Assembly (NCBI GenBank): GCA_041658585.1
Contig: JBAZZX010000005.1
Span: forward strand, 35,045 to 99,044
Length of the DNA stretch: 64,000 nucleotides
DNA from: DYFC01 sp041658585
GTDB lineage: Bacteria > Nitrospirota > Thermodesulfovibrionia > Thermodesulfovibrionales > SM23-35
Direction: 5' to 3'
The notes beneath the pieces were generated by a model that made no database searches, was not told the DNA's origin, and worked only from the letters and a program-made list of their open reading frames with translations. Both the position numbers and the translations under genes were made by a program. This document shows positions 5,628-14,317 of this stretch, one piece after another (position 1 is the first letter of the stretch; the number at the start of each line of letters is the position of its first letter).

Positions 5628-6381
5628 TTATCGCGGGCAGATAACAACGGCATGGCGTTATGCTTAACTTAACAGCGCCTTTTTTCAAATAAATTTTCCT
5701 GTCTTCTTCTTCAAATCTCTCAATCGCATATCTGAGCATCGTCCTCGGCATATCCTGATAATGCTTTTTCAGAAAAAACTCCTCTGCCTTTTGGTTTCGC
5801 TTTCCGACTTCCCGCAGCATCCAGCCGGAAGCCTTGTGTATCAGGTCGTGTTTGTCATGAATAAGGAGTTCGGCTATCCGGAAGGTATCGTCAAACTGAT
5901 TGTTTCTTATAAATGTAAGGGTAGACAGAACCGATATTCTTTTCTCCCAGACGGATTTCGAGTGTGCCAGATCATAGAGGACTGAACGGTCCCTTGTTAA
6001 TAGATAATCACCAACAATATTCGGGGCTGAGAGGTCGACAAGATCCCAGTTGTTGATATGTTTTGTATGCCTGAGATAGAAATCGAAAATCTCCTTTTTG
6101 CCGGGACCGTCAGCCTTTTTATATTTGATAACCAGAATAAGAAGGGCAACAAGCCTGTGCTCATGGATCCTTCCCGAAAGCAACCCTTTCAGGTCTTTGA
6201 GCGGCAGCTCCGAATACTTTTTGGCAATTTTACGCTGCTCGGGGACGACAATGCCGAGAAATATATCGCCTTCGCCATATTCACCTTTACCTGTCTTAAA
6301 AAACCGCGAGAGTATCCCGGCCTTTTCAGGGTTTGCTTTCACCTGCAATTCGTCTTTTATATTTTCTAAAAGTGTTTTCAT
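5590..6381 (-). CDS. DNA alkylation repair protein (AlkD-like HEAT repeat)
   Basis: 263 residues. AlkD-family glycosylases lift alkylated bases from DNA with a HEAT-repeat scaffold. The core, from MKTLLENIKDELQVKANPEK through FFKTGKGEYGEGD, NNWDLVDLSAP and GWMLREVGKR, is intact; the conserved aspartate in NWDLVD is present. Relatives end soon after ERFEEEDRKIYLKK. Here the frame runs on for about 30 residues (proline/leucine-rich, ending LKKPL) into the 3' end of vapC, as if the native stop was lost when the cassette region joined. The start codon abuts the MITE-1 element at 6381, which leaves no visible ribosome site, so expression may be poor. Confidence 0.82.
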   Translation of the reverse strand: MKTLLENIKDELQVKANPEKAGILSRFFKTGKGEYGEGDIFLGIVVPEQRKIAKKYSELPLKDLKGLLSGRIHEHRLVALLILVIKYKKADGPGKKEIFDFYLRHTKHINNWDLVDLSAPNIVGDYLLTRDRSVLYDLAHSKSVWEKRISVLSTLTFIRNNQFDDTFRIAELLIHDKHDLIHKASGWMLREVGKRNQKAEEFFLKKHYQDMPRTMLRYAIERFEEEDRKIYLKKGAVKLSITPCRCYLPAIISTLTPALKKPL

Positions 6382-6572
6382 TAACCCAAAACCTGCGGAT
6401 GTCCAAAATAAATTTATTTAAATCGATGATTTTATTTAAAAAGATAGTTCATGGTAATTGTATGAAAATATTTTGGTAGCACATCTATATAAGTACACTG
6501 TTGTATCGAAAAATAAATTTATTTTGGACATTCGCAGTTTCTATGCCGGTTTAATTGCATTTTTTGGGTTAA
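6381..6572. mobile_element. MITE-1 copy A, 192 bp inverted-repeat element
   Basis: Starts TTAACCCAAAACCTGCGGAT and ends CAGTTT...TTTTGGGTTAA. The inner arms hold AAATAAATTTATTT with GGACAT/ATGTCC. AT-rich centre, no coding capacity. A close second copy lies at 37969-38159 and single ends at 41465-41480, 44253-44272 and 51551-51589. The left tip overlaps the alkD start codon (CATTAACCC). TTAA looks like the target site. Confidence 0.8.
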
Positions 6573-6580
6573 TTAAGATT

Positions 6581-7516
6581 CTATAATGAAAAGACCTTCG
6601 TTATTGCTTTCATCTTTTTTCCCTGCCATATGTCCTTTGCGTCAAGCTTCTTTTCTATATCCCGCAGGATCTCCTGCCTGCTTTTTCCCCATTGAGGGGC
6701 TATGAGGATATTGTCCGGCGCGGTTGCGAACAGGCGTTGCAGAACTATTTCCGGGGAAAGCATCTCAATAAAATCGGTTACAAAGTCAAGGTACTCTTCA
6801 TATTCAAATACGTGAAATGGATTTTCTTTATACATCAGTTCAAGCGGCGTATCCTTCACAACCTGTAGTTGATGAATTTTCAGAAATTCTATTGGCAGAT
6901 GTGACAGTTCGTCCGCCATCGCAAGCGTTTCCTCCTTTGTTTCCGTAGGAAAACCTACGATAATATGTGTTCCGATAAAAATACCCCTGTCCCTGGTCAG
7001 ATCAAGAGCTCCAAGAAATATCTTGTAATCGTGCCCCCGGTTTATATATTCGAGACTTTTATCGTACATTGACTGCATCCCGTATTCAATCAGTATGAAG
7101 TATTTCTCCGCCAAAGATTCAAGCAGAGCAATCTTTTCTTCATCAACGGTATCGGGTCTTGTTCCTATCGCAAGACCGATAACGGCGGGGTCTGACAACG
7201 CCTCCAGGTAAAGATGTTCCAAATCGTCAACAGGCGCATAGGTATTGGTATAAGGCTGGAAGTAGACGAGGAACTTTTCCGTTTTATATCTTTTTCTGAC
7301 ATATGAAATGCCTTTCCGTATCTGCTCGGTTACGGAAAGGGTCGGACGGCAGGAATTGGGTCTGAAGCTGTCGTTGTTGCAATAAATACATCCCGACGTC
7401 CCAACCGTCCCATCCCTGTTCGGACAGGTGAAGCCGGCATCCACATTTACTTTATAGACCGTGGCGCCATAGCGTTTTTTCATAAATGGGCCGAATGAAT
7501 TAAAGCGTCTGTCCAT
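6581..7516 (-). CDS. TIGR01212 family radical SAM protein (YhcC-like)
   Basis: 311 residues. Begins RRFNSFGPFMKKRYGATVYKV, typical of the family, with the iron-sulfur cysteines at about residues 31, 43 and 46 (TCPNRDG, GCIYC). Later motifs include FQPYTNTYAP, IGTRPD, EYGMQS, RGHD and IVGFPTETKEET, which line the radical SAM barrel. Length is normal. The reaction of this family is not known to me; E. coli YhcC is its best-known member. It stands between MITE-1 and the Lon-like protease gene on the same strand, 40 bp apart, and may be co-transcribed with it. Confidence 0.9.
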   Translation of the reverse strand: MDRRFNSFGPFMKKRYGATVYKVNVDAGFTCPNRDGTVGTSGCIYCNNDSFRPNSCRPTLSVTEQIRKGISYVRKRYKTEKFLVYFQPYTNTYAPVDDLEHLYLEALSDPAVIGLAIGTRPDTVDEEKIALLESLAEKYFILIEYGMQSMYDKSLEYINRGHDYKIFLGALDLTRDRGIFIGTHIIVGFPTETKEETLAMADELSHLPIEFLKIHQLQVVKDTPLELMYKENPFHVFEYEEYLDFVTDFIEMLSPEIVLQRLFATAPDNILIAPQWGKSRQEILRDIEKKLDAKDIWQGKKMKAITKVFSL

Positions 7517-7556
7517 CAGTTAATTATTTAACCATACCCCATAAAAAAGCAAATTT

Positions 7557-9989
7557 CTAAAAATATTCCGTGCTTCCTGCCCCGTATCCCTTCATCCGCT
7601 CCGCATATTCTTTGAGTCTTTTATCAACCAGATAGTTTACCGTATCTTCAGGATATGATCCGTCCGGCTGCCGTTCTCCTGCAACCGTTCCGGTCAGGAC
7701 CGCTATCCCCTCGTCAATTGTTTTTACCGAATAGATATGGAACCGTCCCTCCTGTATTGCTTTGACTACATCCTCTCTCAGCATCAAATGTCTGACATTC
7801 AGGTGAGGGATCATAACACCCTGATCGCCGGTTAACCCTTTTGCCTTGCAAACGTCGAAGAATCCTTCAACCTTCTGGTTGACGCCGCCTATCGGCTGCA
7901 CCTCGCCCTTCTGGTTTACCGATCCGGTTACCGCGATATTTTGTTTGATGGGCAATTCTGAAAGGCTGGAAAGGACCGCGTAAAGTTCGGTTGATGAAGC
8001 GCTGTCCCCTTCCACGCCTGAATACGATTGTTCAAAGCATATGCTCGCGGAAAGGGATAACGGTTTATCCTGTGCATATTCAGATCCGAGAAATCCGGAG
8101 AGGATAAGCACTCCTTTATCATGGATCCTGCCGCTGAGCTGGGACTCTCTTTCAATGTTGATAATACCGCGCCTTCCAAGAAAGGTCTTTGCGGTAATAC
8201 GGTTCGGTCTTCCAAAGCTGAATATCCCGAGGTCGAAGACGGCCAGCCCGTTTACCTGGCCGACCACTGCTCCGGTGACGTCAACCATCAGTGTCCCATC
8301 CTGTATCATTCGGAGCAGGTGTTCGGCAACCAGGTCAAGGCGGTGTATTTTTTCTATAATCGCCTTTTCAACATGCTCGCCTGTAATCCTCTCGCTTCCG
8401 GACGACCTGGCCCAGTAGTCCGCTTCAACAAGAAGGTCTTTCATGGGCCCGAACCTGGCGGAAAGCCTTTCCTGATCACTTGTTGTCCTCACGGCATGTT
8501 CTATGACCCTGGCAACTCCCGAGCGGTCAAAAGGCAGGAGCTTTTCATCATCGCAGCAATTGCGGATAAAGCAGGTGTATGATTTTAAATTTTCAGTTGT
8601 ACGCTCCATCTGGGAATCGAAATCAGCCTTCACCTTGAACATCTCCCAGAAATCCTCGTCATACTGCATCAGAAGCTGATAGATAGAATCATCCCCCATT
8701 ACTATGATCTTGAAGTCCACGGGCATAGGCTGGGGCTTCATCCCCTGCGGCGCAAAGAAACCCATCTGTTCCCCCGGGTCTTCAACGCGGACCTCCTTTG
8801 TCCTTATGACCCTTTTCAATCCTTCCCATACGCCCGGATTGAGCAGGACGTCGCGCATATTGAGAATAATATAGCCGTAGTTTGCCAGTTGGACGGCGCC
8901 TGCCTTTATCATGGTATGGTCGCTGACATAGGTCCCCATAAAGGCCCTTCTTTCAATCCTGCCGAAGAGATTAAACCAGTTGGGGTTCGGCTCGATAATG
9001 ATAGGAGGCCCGTTTATTTCATCGTTAGCAACAAAAACATTGATCTTATAGGCTATAAACATATCAACTTGCGGAGCATACCCGCCCGGCGGTTGAGGCA
9101 TTGCAGCCTGTATGAACAGCTCGAGTTTTGTCAGAGTATATTGCCGGGCCTCTTTCATGAAATTGGTTATCTCGGGGTATTGTTCATATTTTTTCTCCAT
9201 ATCCTCAAAAGGCCTGGCAACGGCGAATTCACCGGCCTTGAGGTCGATCTCCTTCATCTTCCCGGCGGTTTCCTTGTCGAGCTCCCGGAGATGGGTATAA
9301 GTATCATCGACTCTCCTCATCATCTCAATCCGTTTTGATTCTATCTTTTGTTTTTCCTCCTCGGGGAATGCAAGGAACTCCTCCCTTGGCAAGGGTTTGC
9401 CTTCCACCATAGGAACAACGGCGGCGCCCATAGAGGAGACCTGCACGATCAAACCCTTATCAGACGCCTCTTTGTCAAGGTCGTCAAGTGCTTGCTGATA
9501 TCTCCTCTGACTTTCAGTGACGACATTCTGCTTTTGTTTATTGTACTCTTCACTGCTGAAGGTTTTCGGTATCTCTTCCTTTATTTTTTTCAGAAGCTCT
9601 TCCATATCATTGGCAAAGGACTTGCCAAACCCCTGAGGTAATTTCATGATGCGAGGCTGGTCGGGATACAGGAAGTTATAGACATAGCACCAGTCATAGG
9701 TCTGATATTGAATACCCTTTGCATTTCTTTCTTCAATAAATCTTTCCAGACGCGACTTGACGGTTGACGCCTTGCCGGTGCCTGTAAGCCCTGTGAGAAA
9801 AAGGTTATAACCGGTCCTTTCCACTTCAAGTCCGAATTTTATGGACCCGAGGGCCCTTTCCTGTCCGATGAATTCCTTCAGCGGCTCAATGTCGGTTGTA
9901 CATTCAAAAGGGAACAAGTCCTGTGAACATACCCAGCGAAGCTTCTCAAACGGCACTGCGTATGCATTTAAATCAACCGGATCCTTCAT
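7557..9989 (-). CDS. Lon-like ATP-dependent protease (AAA_32 type)
   Basis: 810 residues. Unfolds and cleaves cytoplasmic proteins. The N-terminal AAA module has Walker A GLTGTGKAS at about 68-75 and the family start LRWVCSQDLFPFECT. A long coiled segment (about 120-260) follows, then the AAA lid with an arginine-rich sensor region. The C-terminal Lon peptidase domain has the catalytic Ser near 663 in EGDSASS and the Lys near 706 in PIGGVNQKVEG. It lacks the classical Lon N domain and resembles the YcbZ/LonB-like soluble group. GGGAGG precedes the ATG. Divergent from the kinase gene at 10134, with the shared gap holding AT-rich promoter-like sequence. Confidence 0.92.
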   Translation of the reverse strand: MKDPVDLNAYAVPFEKLRWVCSQDLFPFECTTDIEPLKEFIGQERALGSIKFGLEVERTGYNLFLTGLTGTGKASTVKSRLERFIEERNAKGIQYQTYDWCYVYNFLYPDQPRIMKLPQGFGKSFANDMEELLKKIKEEIPKTFSSEEYNKQKQNVVTESQRRYQQALDDLDKEASDKGLIVQVSSMGAAVVPMVEGKPLPREEFLAFPEEEKQKIESKRIEMMRRVDDTYTHLRELDKETAGKMKEIDLKAGEFAVARPFEDMEKKYEQYPEITNFMKEARQYTLTKLELFIQAAMPQPPGGYAPQVDMFIAYKINVFVANDEINGPPIIIEPNPNWFNLFGRIERRAFMGTYVSDHTMIKAGAVQLANYGYIILNMRDVLLNPGVWEGLKRVIRTKEVRVEDPGEQMGFFAPQGMKPQPMPVDFKIIVMGDDSIYQLLMQYDEDFWEMFKVKADFDSQMERTTENLKSYTCFIRNCCDDEKLLPFDRSGVARVIEHAVRTTSDQERLSARFGPMKDLLVEADYWARSSGSERITGEHVEKAIIEKIHRLDLVAEHLLRMIQDGTLMVDVTGAVVGQVNGLAVFDLGIFSFGRPNRITAKTFLGRRGIINIERESQLSGRIHDKGVLILSGFLGSEYAQDKPLSLSASICFEQSYSGVEGDSASSTELYAVLSSLSELPIKQNIAVTGSVNQKGEVQPIGGVNQKVEGFFDVCKAKGLTGDQGVMIPHLNVRHLMLREDVVKAIQEGRFHIYSVKTIDEGIAVLTGTVAGERQPDGSYPEDTVNYLVDKRLKEYAERMKGYGAGSTEYF

Positions 9990-10133
9990 ATAACCTCCCG
10001 TCCTTTTTGATGCTAATTATATCACGGATTGTTTCCGCCTGCGATTATTGTATAAGAAACGGACTTCTGATAGTATATAACCGTAATTACAACTTGAGAT
10101 AAAAATCGGCATTATTACCCTGACCTCAATAAA

Positions 10134-11381
10134 ATGAACACAACAAAGAAACAGGGTCCACAAAATAAACGCCTGGAAGAAAAGCTGGTCCATAGCCTTG
10201 AAGCCTTACAGGCGGTTTACAATATCGCCACAACGCTGCGCGGTTCTTATGAGTCTCTCTGCGACGAGGTTGTGCTCAATCTTGCAAAATTTCTCAGGGT
10301 CGCCTCGGTTTCCATACAGCAAATAGAAGATGAGCAGGTGAGGGTTATTTCGAGAGTTACCGGGGGGGGCCTTTTTCACGATGAAACCTTTTCATTCAAA
10401 GATTCGTCATGTTTAATCGAGCCCGGCAGGAAAAAACCCTATCAAATAAAAACCCCCGAACGACCGGCCCATACCGATTTATCGTTTCCCTATTCCGGCT
10501 TTAAAAGCCGGGTTGCAGCTCCTGTCATCAATTCCGCAGGTCATATAGGCGGATTTATATGCGCTATGGACTACAAAGACCGGACCTTCAGTGAAGATGA
10601 ACTCCGTCTGCTGGAAATATTTGCAAAGCATATCTCTTATGAATTAGAGCGGATTGCTATGGAAAAACAACTCAGGCATCTTGACAAGATGACCCTTTTA
10701 GGGCAATTGGCTGCTGGGGTTGCACATGAAGTCAGGAACCCTTTAAATGCCATACTGGCGGTAGCGGAAGCCCTTTTTCAGGATATTAAGGATATAGGCG
10801 ATAATCCCGATTATTATAAGCCTTTTCTCGATCATATCCGGACCCAGGTTGACCGGCTTTCTAACCTTATGGGAGACCTGCTTGATCTCGGAAAACCGAT
10901 CCTGCCGTCAGGTTTTCTGAAGGAGCATTTACCTGAAATATGCGCGGCTACCATAGACCTCTGGAAACAGACCGCGCTTTCACATAACTATAAGGTCCTC
11001 TTTGTTGCGCCTGCCGAAGAAAATAACCTCTATGTCAAAGCCGACAACTCAAGACTGCAGCAGGTCTTCCTTAATGTCCTTGAGAATGCCTGTCATCACA
11101 GCCCCGGGGGAAGCGAGATTCAGCTTGTTATTCAAAGTCCGAAAGGGGCCACATTGAGGGTACAGATTATCGATCCCGGTACCGGCGTGCCGCCTGAAAA
11201 CTTATCCAGGGTTTTTGAACCCTTTTTTACTTCCCGGAAAAAAGGCACCGGCTTGGGTTTGAGCTTGGTAAAACATATTGTCCAGGCCCATGGCGGAGAT
11301 GTGTCCATCTGGAACAATAATCCGTCTCCCGGCTGTACCGTTGAAATAACTTTACCCGTTTTTCAAGAGGAAACCGTATGA
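10134..11381 (+). CDS. Soluble GAF-domain sensor histidine kinase
   Basis: 415 residues with no membrane segment. Short coiled start, GAF domain about 25-175, then HisKA with the phospho-acceptor His at about 198 (AAGVAHEVRNPLNAI) and a HATPase_c domain with the N box (VLENACHHSPGG), DPGTGVP, and KGTGLGLSLVKHI. It overlaps the NtrC-type regulator by four bases (ATGA), so the two are a cognate NtrB/NtrC-like pair responding to a cytoplasmic signal. The GAF ligand cannot be told from sequence. No clear ribosome site at the chosen ATG. Confidence 0.9.
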   Translation: MNTTKKQGPQNKRLEEKLVHSLEALQAVYNIATTLRGSYESLCDEVVLNLAKFLRVASVSIQQIEDEQVRVISRVTGGGLFHDETFSFKDSSCLIEPGRKKPYQIKTPERPAHTDLSFPYSGFKSRVAAPVINSAGHIGGFICAMDYKDRTFSEDELRLLEIFAKHISYELERIAMEKQLRHLDKMTLLGQLAAGVAHEVRNPLNAILAVAEALFQDIKDIGDNPDYYKPFLDHIRTQVDRLSNLMGDLLDLGKPILPSGFLKEHLPEICAATIDLWKQTALSHNYKVLFVAPAEENNLYVKADNSRLQQVFLNVLENACHHSPGGSEIQLVIQSPKGATLRVQIIDPGTGVPPENLSRVFEPFFTSRKKGTGLGLSLVKHIVQAHGGDVSIWNNNPSPGCTVEITLPVFQEETV

Positions 11382-12715
11382 ATTCTAAAATCCTTTTAAT
11401 CGATGATGAAGAGTCTGCAAGGTTCGGGTTTTCAAGGTATCTTTCAAAAATAGGATATATCGTTCGGGAAGCATCCTGTCTCTATGAAGCAAAAGAAGCC
11501 CTCCAGTCTCAGAGATTCGACGCCGTTTTGCTGGACCTTAACCTGCCGGACGGGAGCGGTCTGGACTGGATCATAGAAGTCAGGGAAAGCTATCCGGATA
11601 TACCGATAATCATCATAACAGGATTCGGCGACGTTCCGATCGCGGTCGAGGCAATGCGAAGAGGAGCGGACAACTTTCTTACCAAACCCGTCAACATGGC
11701 GGACCTTGAGGTTTTCCTGAGGAAAAGCCTTGAGATCGGGACCCTTCGCAGAAAGAATCTTATAGATAAGAGATTAGCCAAAAAAGACAGGATATTTTTT
11801 GGCGTAAGCCCTGCCATGCAAAAAATACTTGACCTCGCAACAATCGCATCAGGGAACGATTCCTCCCTTGTGATTTCCGGCGAGACCGGCTCGGGGAAGG
11901 GGGTTCTGGCAAAATGGCTCCACGAGAAAAGTTCGCGCAGCGCCATGTCTTTTGTGGAAGTTAATTGCTCGAACCTCAGGGGCGATCTGCTTGTAAGCGA
12001 ACTCTTCGGTCATTCAAAAGGGGCTTTTACCTCGGCTGTTCAGGAAAAACAGGGTCTGATCGAAGCGGCTGACGGCGGCACCCTTTTTCTTGATGAAATC
12101 GGCGATATGGATATCGGGGTGCAGGCGCAATTCCTCAAGGTTATCGAAGAAAAACAGTTCCGGCGACTCGGTGAAGTCAAGACGCGGAAAAGCGACTTCC
12201 GCCTTATAAGCGCCTCAAACCGGGACCTTCTCGATGAGACACGGAAAGGGACTTTCCGGAAGGACCTGTACTTCCGCATAAACGTACTGCCCATCATTAT
12301 CCCGCCTCTGAGGGAAAGGCCCGAAGATATACCAGGCATGGTCCGTCACGTCCTCGAAAACATGGGGTTTCCGGCTGTTGAAATAATCCCTGAAGTAATG
12401 GAATTGCTCAAGGAATACTCATGGCCCGGCAATATCCGGGAACTCAGAAATGTCCTGGAACGCGCCCTTCTTCTTTCACACGGTCAGCCTTTAACTATTG
12501 ATCATTTTTATGGTTTAGACCCCGCATATAATTTAGACATCCCGGCGGTGATTGCTCCCGGCAAGTACTCCGAGATCGAAGAGTCCCATATCAGGACCGT
12601 GCTTAAACGTTTTCAGGGTAATACCATAAAGGCTTCAAAAGCTCTTGGCATGTCGAGGGCCACTCTATACCGCAAACTAAAGAAGTTCAGAATAACACCG
12701 GAAGATAATTCCTAA
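11378..12715 (+). CDS. NtrC-family sigma54-dependent response regulator
   Basis: 445 residues. Receiver with Asp53 (LLDLNLPDGSG), AAA+ domain with Walker A GETGSGKG at about 168-175, Walker B (LFLDEIGDMD) and the sigma54-contact loop, which reads GAFTSA at 215-220 instead of the usual GAFTGA. A Fis-type HTH (KASKALGMSRATLYRKLKKF) ends the protein. It pairs with the kinase overlapping it. A nearby target is likely: a sigma54 promoter at 12845 with NtrC-like enhancer sites at 12734-12782 lies just downstream and drives two receiver genes. Confidence 0.93.
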   Translation: MNSKILLIDDEESARFGFSRYLSKIGYIVREASCLYEAKEALQSQRFDAVLLDLNLPDGSGLDWIIEVRESYPDIPIIIITGFGDVPIAVEAMRRGADNFLTKPVNMADLEVFLRKSLEIGTLRRKNLIDKRLAKKDRIFFGVSPAMQKILDLATIASGNDSSLVISGETGSGKGVLAKWLHEKSSRSAMSFVEVNCSNLRGDLLVSELFGHSKGAFTSAVQEKQGLIEAADGGTLFLDEIGDMDIGVQAQFLKVIEEKQFRRLGEVKTRKSDFRLISASNRDLLDETRKGTFRKDLYFRINVLPIIIPPLRERPEDIPGMVRHVLENMGFPAVEIIPEVMELLKEYSWPGNIRELRNVLERALLLSHGQPLTIDHFYGLDPAYNLDIPAVIAPGKYSEIEESHIRTVLKRFQGNTIKASKALGMSRATLYRKLKKFRITPEDNS

Positions 12716-12733
12716 TCACCCCTTGCCCCTCTT

Positions 12734-12782
12734 CATTCTCACCATTCTCATATTTGAGAATGGATTTGCAAAAATGAGAATC
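12734..12782 (+). promoter_or_regulatory. Enhancer (UAS) with four TGAGAATG half-sites
   Basis: A perfect palindrome CATTCTCATATTTGAGAATG at 12743-12762, another CATTCTCA at 12734 and TGAGAATC at 12775. It lies about 85-110 bp upstream of the sigma54 promoter, the normal distance for binding of an NtrC-type activator dimer. No T-tract follows, so a terminator is less likely. Confidence 0.6.
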
Positions 12783-12844
12783 TTCTCTTAGATCGATAAT
12801 TTTGCAACCTGTTGTTTTAACTGCAATTTTATTTTTTTCAGTTC

Positions 12845-12860
12845 TGGCATCGGTTTTGCT
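12845..12860 (+). promoter_or_regulatory. Sigma54 promoter (-24/-12)
   Basis: TGGCATCGGTTTTGCT: GG and GC are ten bases apart as required, against a consensus TGGCACR-N4-TTGCW. Transcription would start near 12872, giving a leader of about 70 bases to the receiver gene at 12945. Confidence 0.7.
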
Positions 12861-12944
12861 CTATATCTGAATGTAATCAATAATTATTAAACGGCCCAAG
12901 GGTAGTTACGTAATAATACCCTGATGAAAAGGAGTAGAGGGACC

Positions 12945-13325
12945 ATGCAAAAACATGTACTTGTAGTGGACGACGAAACAACGATTCTGCTTGCCTTTAA
13001 GAAACTCCTTCAGACGCCCGGGGTGTATGTTGATACGGCGGAGAGCATGGAGGACGTAAAAATATTACTGGCGGATAAATACTATGACGCTGTTATTGCC
13101 GACCTCCGTCTTTCCGGAGTTTCCGGTGAAGAAGGCTTGGAAGTAATCCGTTTTGTAAAGGAGCTCAACCCCGAAACAAAGTGCATCCTGATAACCGCTT
13201 TTGGAAATCAGGAGGTTATGAGCCGGGCATACGATCTGGGTGCGGCTTTTTATTTCGAGAAGCCTGTTTCAACCAATGTTATTAATGTTATTAAAGATGC
13301 ATTAAAAAATCTGGGGGTTTCATGA
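12945..13325 (+). CDS. Single-domain response regulator (CheY-like)
   Basis: 126 residues from the ATG at 12945, chosen since the receiver fold begins at QKHVLVVDDE and purine-rich GGAGTAGAGGG precedes it; a 7-residue longer start at 12924 has no ribosome site. Acidic pair DD, phospho-acceptor in VIADLRLSG, Thr/Ser switch in LITAF and the conserved Lys in FEKPVS are all present. No output domain, so it acts by protein contact or as a phosphate relay. Overlaps the next receiver by ATGA; both sit behind the sigma54 promoter. Confidence 0.88.
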   Translation: MQKHVLVVDDETTILLAFKKLLQTPGVYVDTAESMEDVKILLADKYYDAVIADLRLSGVSGEEGLEVIRFVKELNPETKCILITAFGNQEVMSRAYDLGAAFYFEKPVSTNVINVIKDALKNLGVS

Positions 13326-13771
13326 AAAACATTATGAACATCGATAACAGCATCAAAAAAGTCCTTATCATTGATGATTCCGAGCTGCTTCACAGAATGT
13401 ACGACCTCATCTTTCTGCGATGCAGGAACAACGGGATACAGATACTTCATTCCTATCACGGGCAGGAGGGGTTAAGCGAGCTGAAACGTCATCCGGATAC
13501 GGACCTTATCATACTTGATATACATATGCCGGTCATGAACGGTCTCGAGTTCCTTAACCATTGCAGAAAAGAAGGTGTTTTTCAGCATATTCCGGTAATA
13601 GTGACCGGCACCCAGGGCAAGGAAGAAGATACCATGAACGGACTGAAAGCCGGCGCAAAAGCCTATCTGACCAAGCCCTTTGAGACCGCAAATCTCTATA
13701 AAGTCATAGGCAAGCTTTTTGACGGCGCAATGTATACACAAAAGGGTGCGATGGAGTGTTCACTGAAATAA
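13322..13771 (+). CDS. Second single-domain response regulator
   Basis: 149 residues. A receiver domain starting KKVLIIDDSELLHRMYD, phospho-acceptor in LIILDIHMPVMNG, IVTGTQG switch region and TKPF lysine. A short C-terminal tail of about 20 residues has no motif. Overlaps the preceding receiver by four bases, so the two are made together; a relay or antagonistic pair is possible. The 156 bp after it holds only a CATATCC/GGATATG hairpin at 13847-13872 and short AACGGAAC direct repeats. Confidence 0.88.
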   Translation: MKNIMNIDNSIKKVLIIDDSELLHRMYDLIFLRCRNNGIQILHSYHGQEGLSELKRHPDTDLIILDIHMPVMNGLEFLNHCRKEGVFQHIPVIVTGTQGKEEDTMNGLKAGAKAYLTKPFETANLYKVIGKLFDGAMYTQKGAMECSLK

Positions 13772-13927
13772 TAAACGGTATCCGTAAAACAAAAGGGACA
13801 TAAAATGCTATCGGGAACCTTAACGGAACAAAATACACTTGATATTCATATCCGCAACAGTCTATGGATATGCAAATAAAACGGAACGAATGCCTGTAAA
13901 TATAGGCGTAAAAACAAGGAGAGTGCC

Positions 13928-14305
13928 ATGATACAAACCGTAAAAAAAGAAATTGAAGGAATGGATTTTGAAGTCTACCGGTTTGTGTTCGAGACTTCCA
14001 TAGAGATATTTGAAGAGATATTCGAGACTTCAAAGAGGTTCCCGAAGGAAAAGTTATTTCTTACCGATCAGGTCCGCCGGCATTCCAAACTGGTCTGCAT
14101 CAACCTGGCGGAAGCCTGGCGGATGAAGCAGCAGAATAACGTCTTCCTGGATAAACTTTCTGATGCGGCACAGGCGGCATCCAGGGCGCAGACCTGCCTG
14201 AAATTCGCCCTGAAATGCAAATTTATCGGCAACGATACCTATAAAAAACTTGATTCGAAATATGAAGACATCTTTGAAATGCTTTGTGACGGGACAAGAA
14301 TTTAG
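13928..14305 (+). CDS. Four-helix-bundle protein (S23 / 23S-IVS-like family)
   Basis: 125 residues. Helical, charged protein with DFEVYRFVFETSIEIFEEIFE, TDQVRRHSKLVCINLAEAWR and LKFALKCKFI, the pattern of the TIGR02436 four-helix bundle first seen in ribosomal intervening sequences. There is no rRNA here, so it is a free-standing member. GGAGAG lies ahead of the ATG. Its place after two receivers that lack outputs may hint that it is a partner, but this is only proximity. Function unknown. Confidence 0.8.
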   Translation: MIQTVKKEIEGMDFEVYRFVFETSIEIFEEIFETSKRFPKEKLFLTDQVRRHSKLVCINLAEAWRMKQQNNVFLDKLSDAAQAASRAQTCLKFALKCKFIGNDTYKKLDSKYEDIFEMLCDGTRI

Positions 14306-14317
14306 AAGTGAATGCCG

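Noticed and set aside
5639..5663. A third attC after vapC (GATAACAACGGCATGGCGTTATGC)
   Set aside because: Borders look right but only about ten bases lie between them, too short for the paired arms; at most a collapsed remnant.
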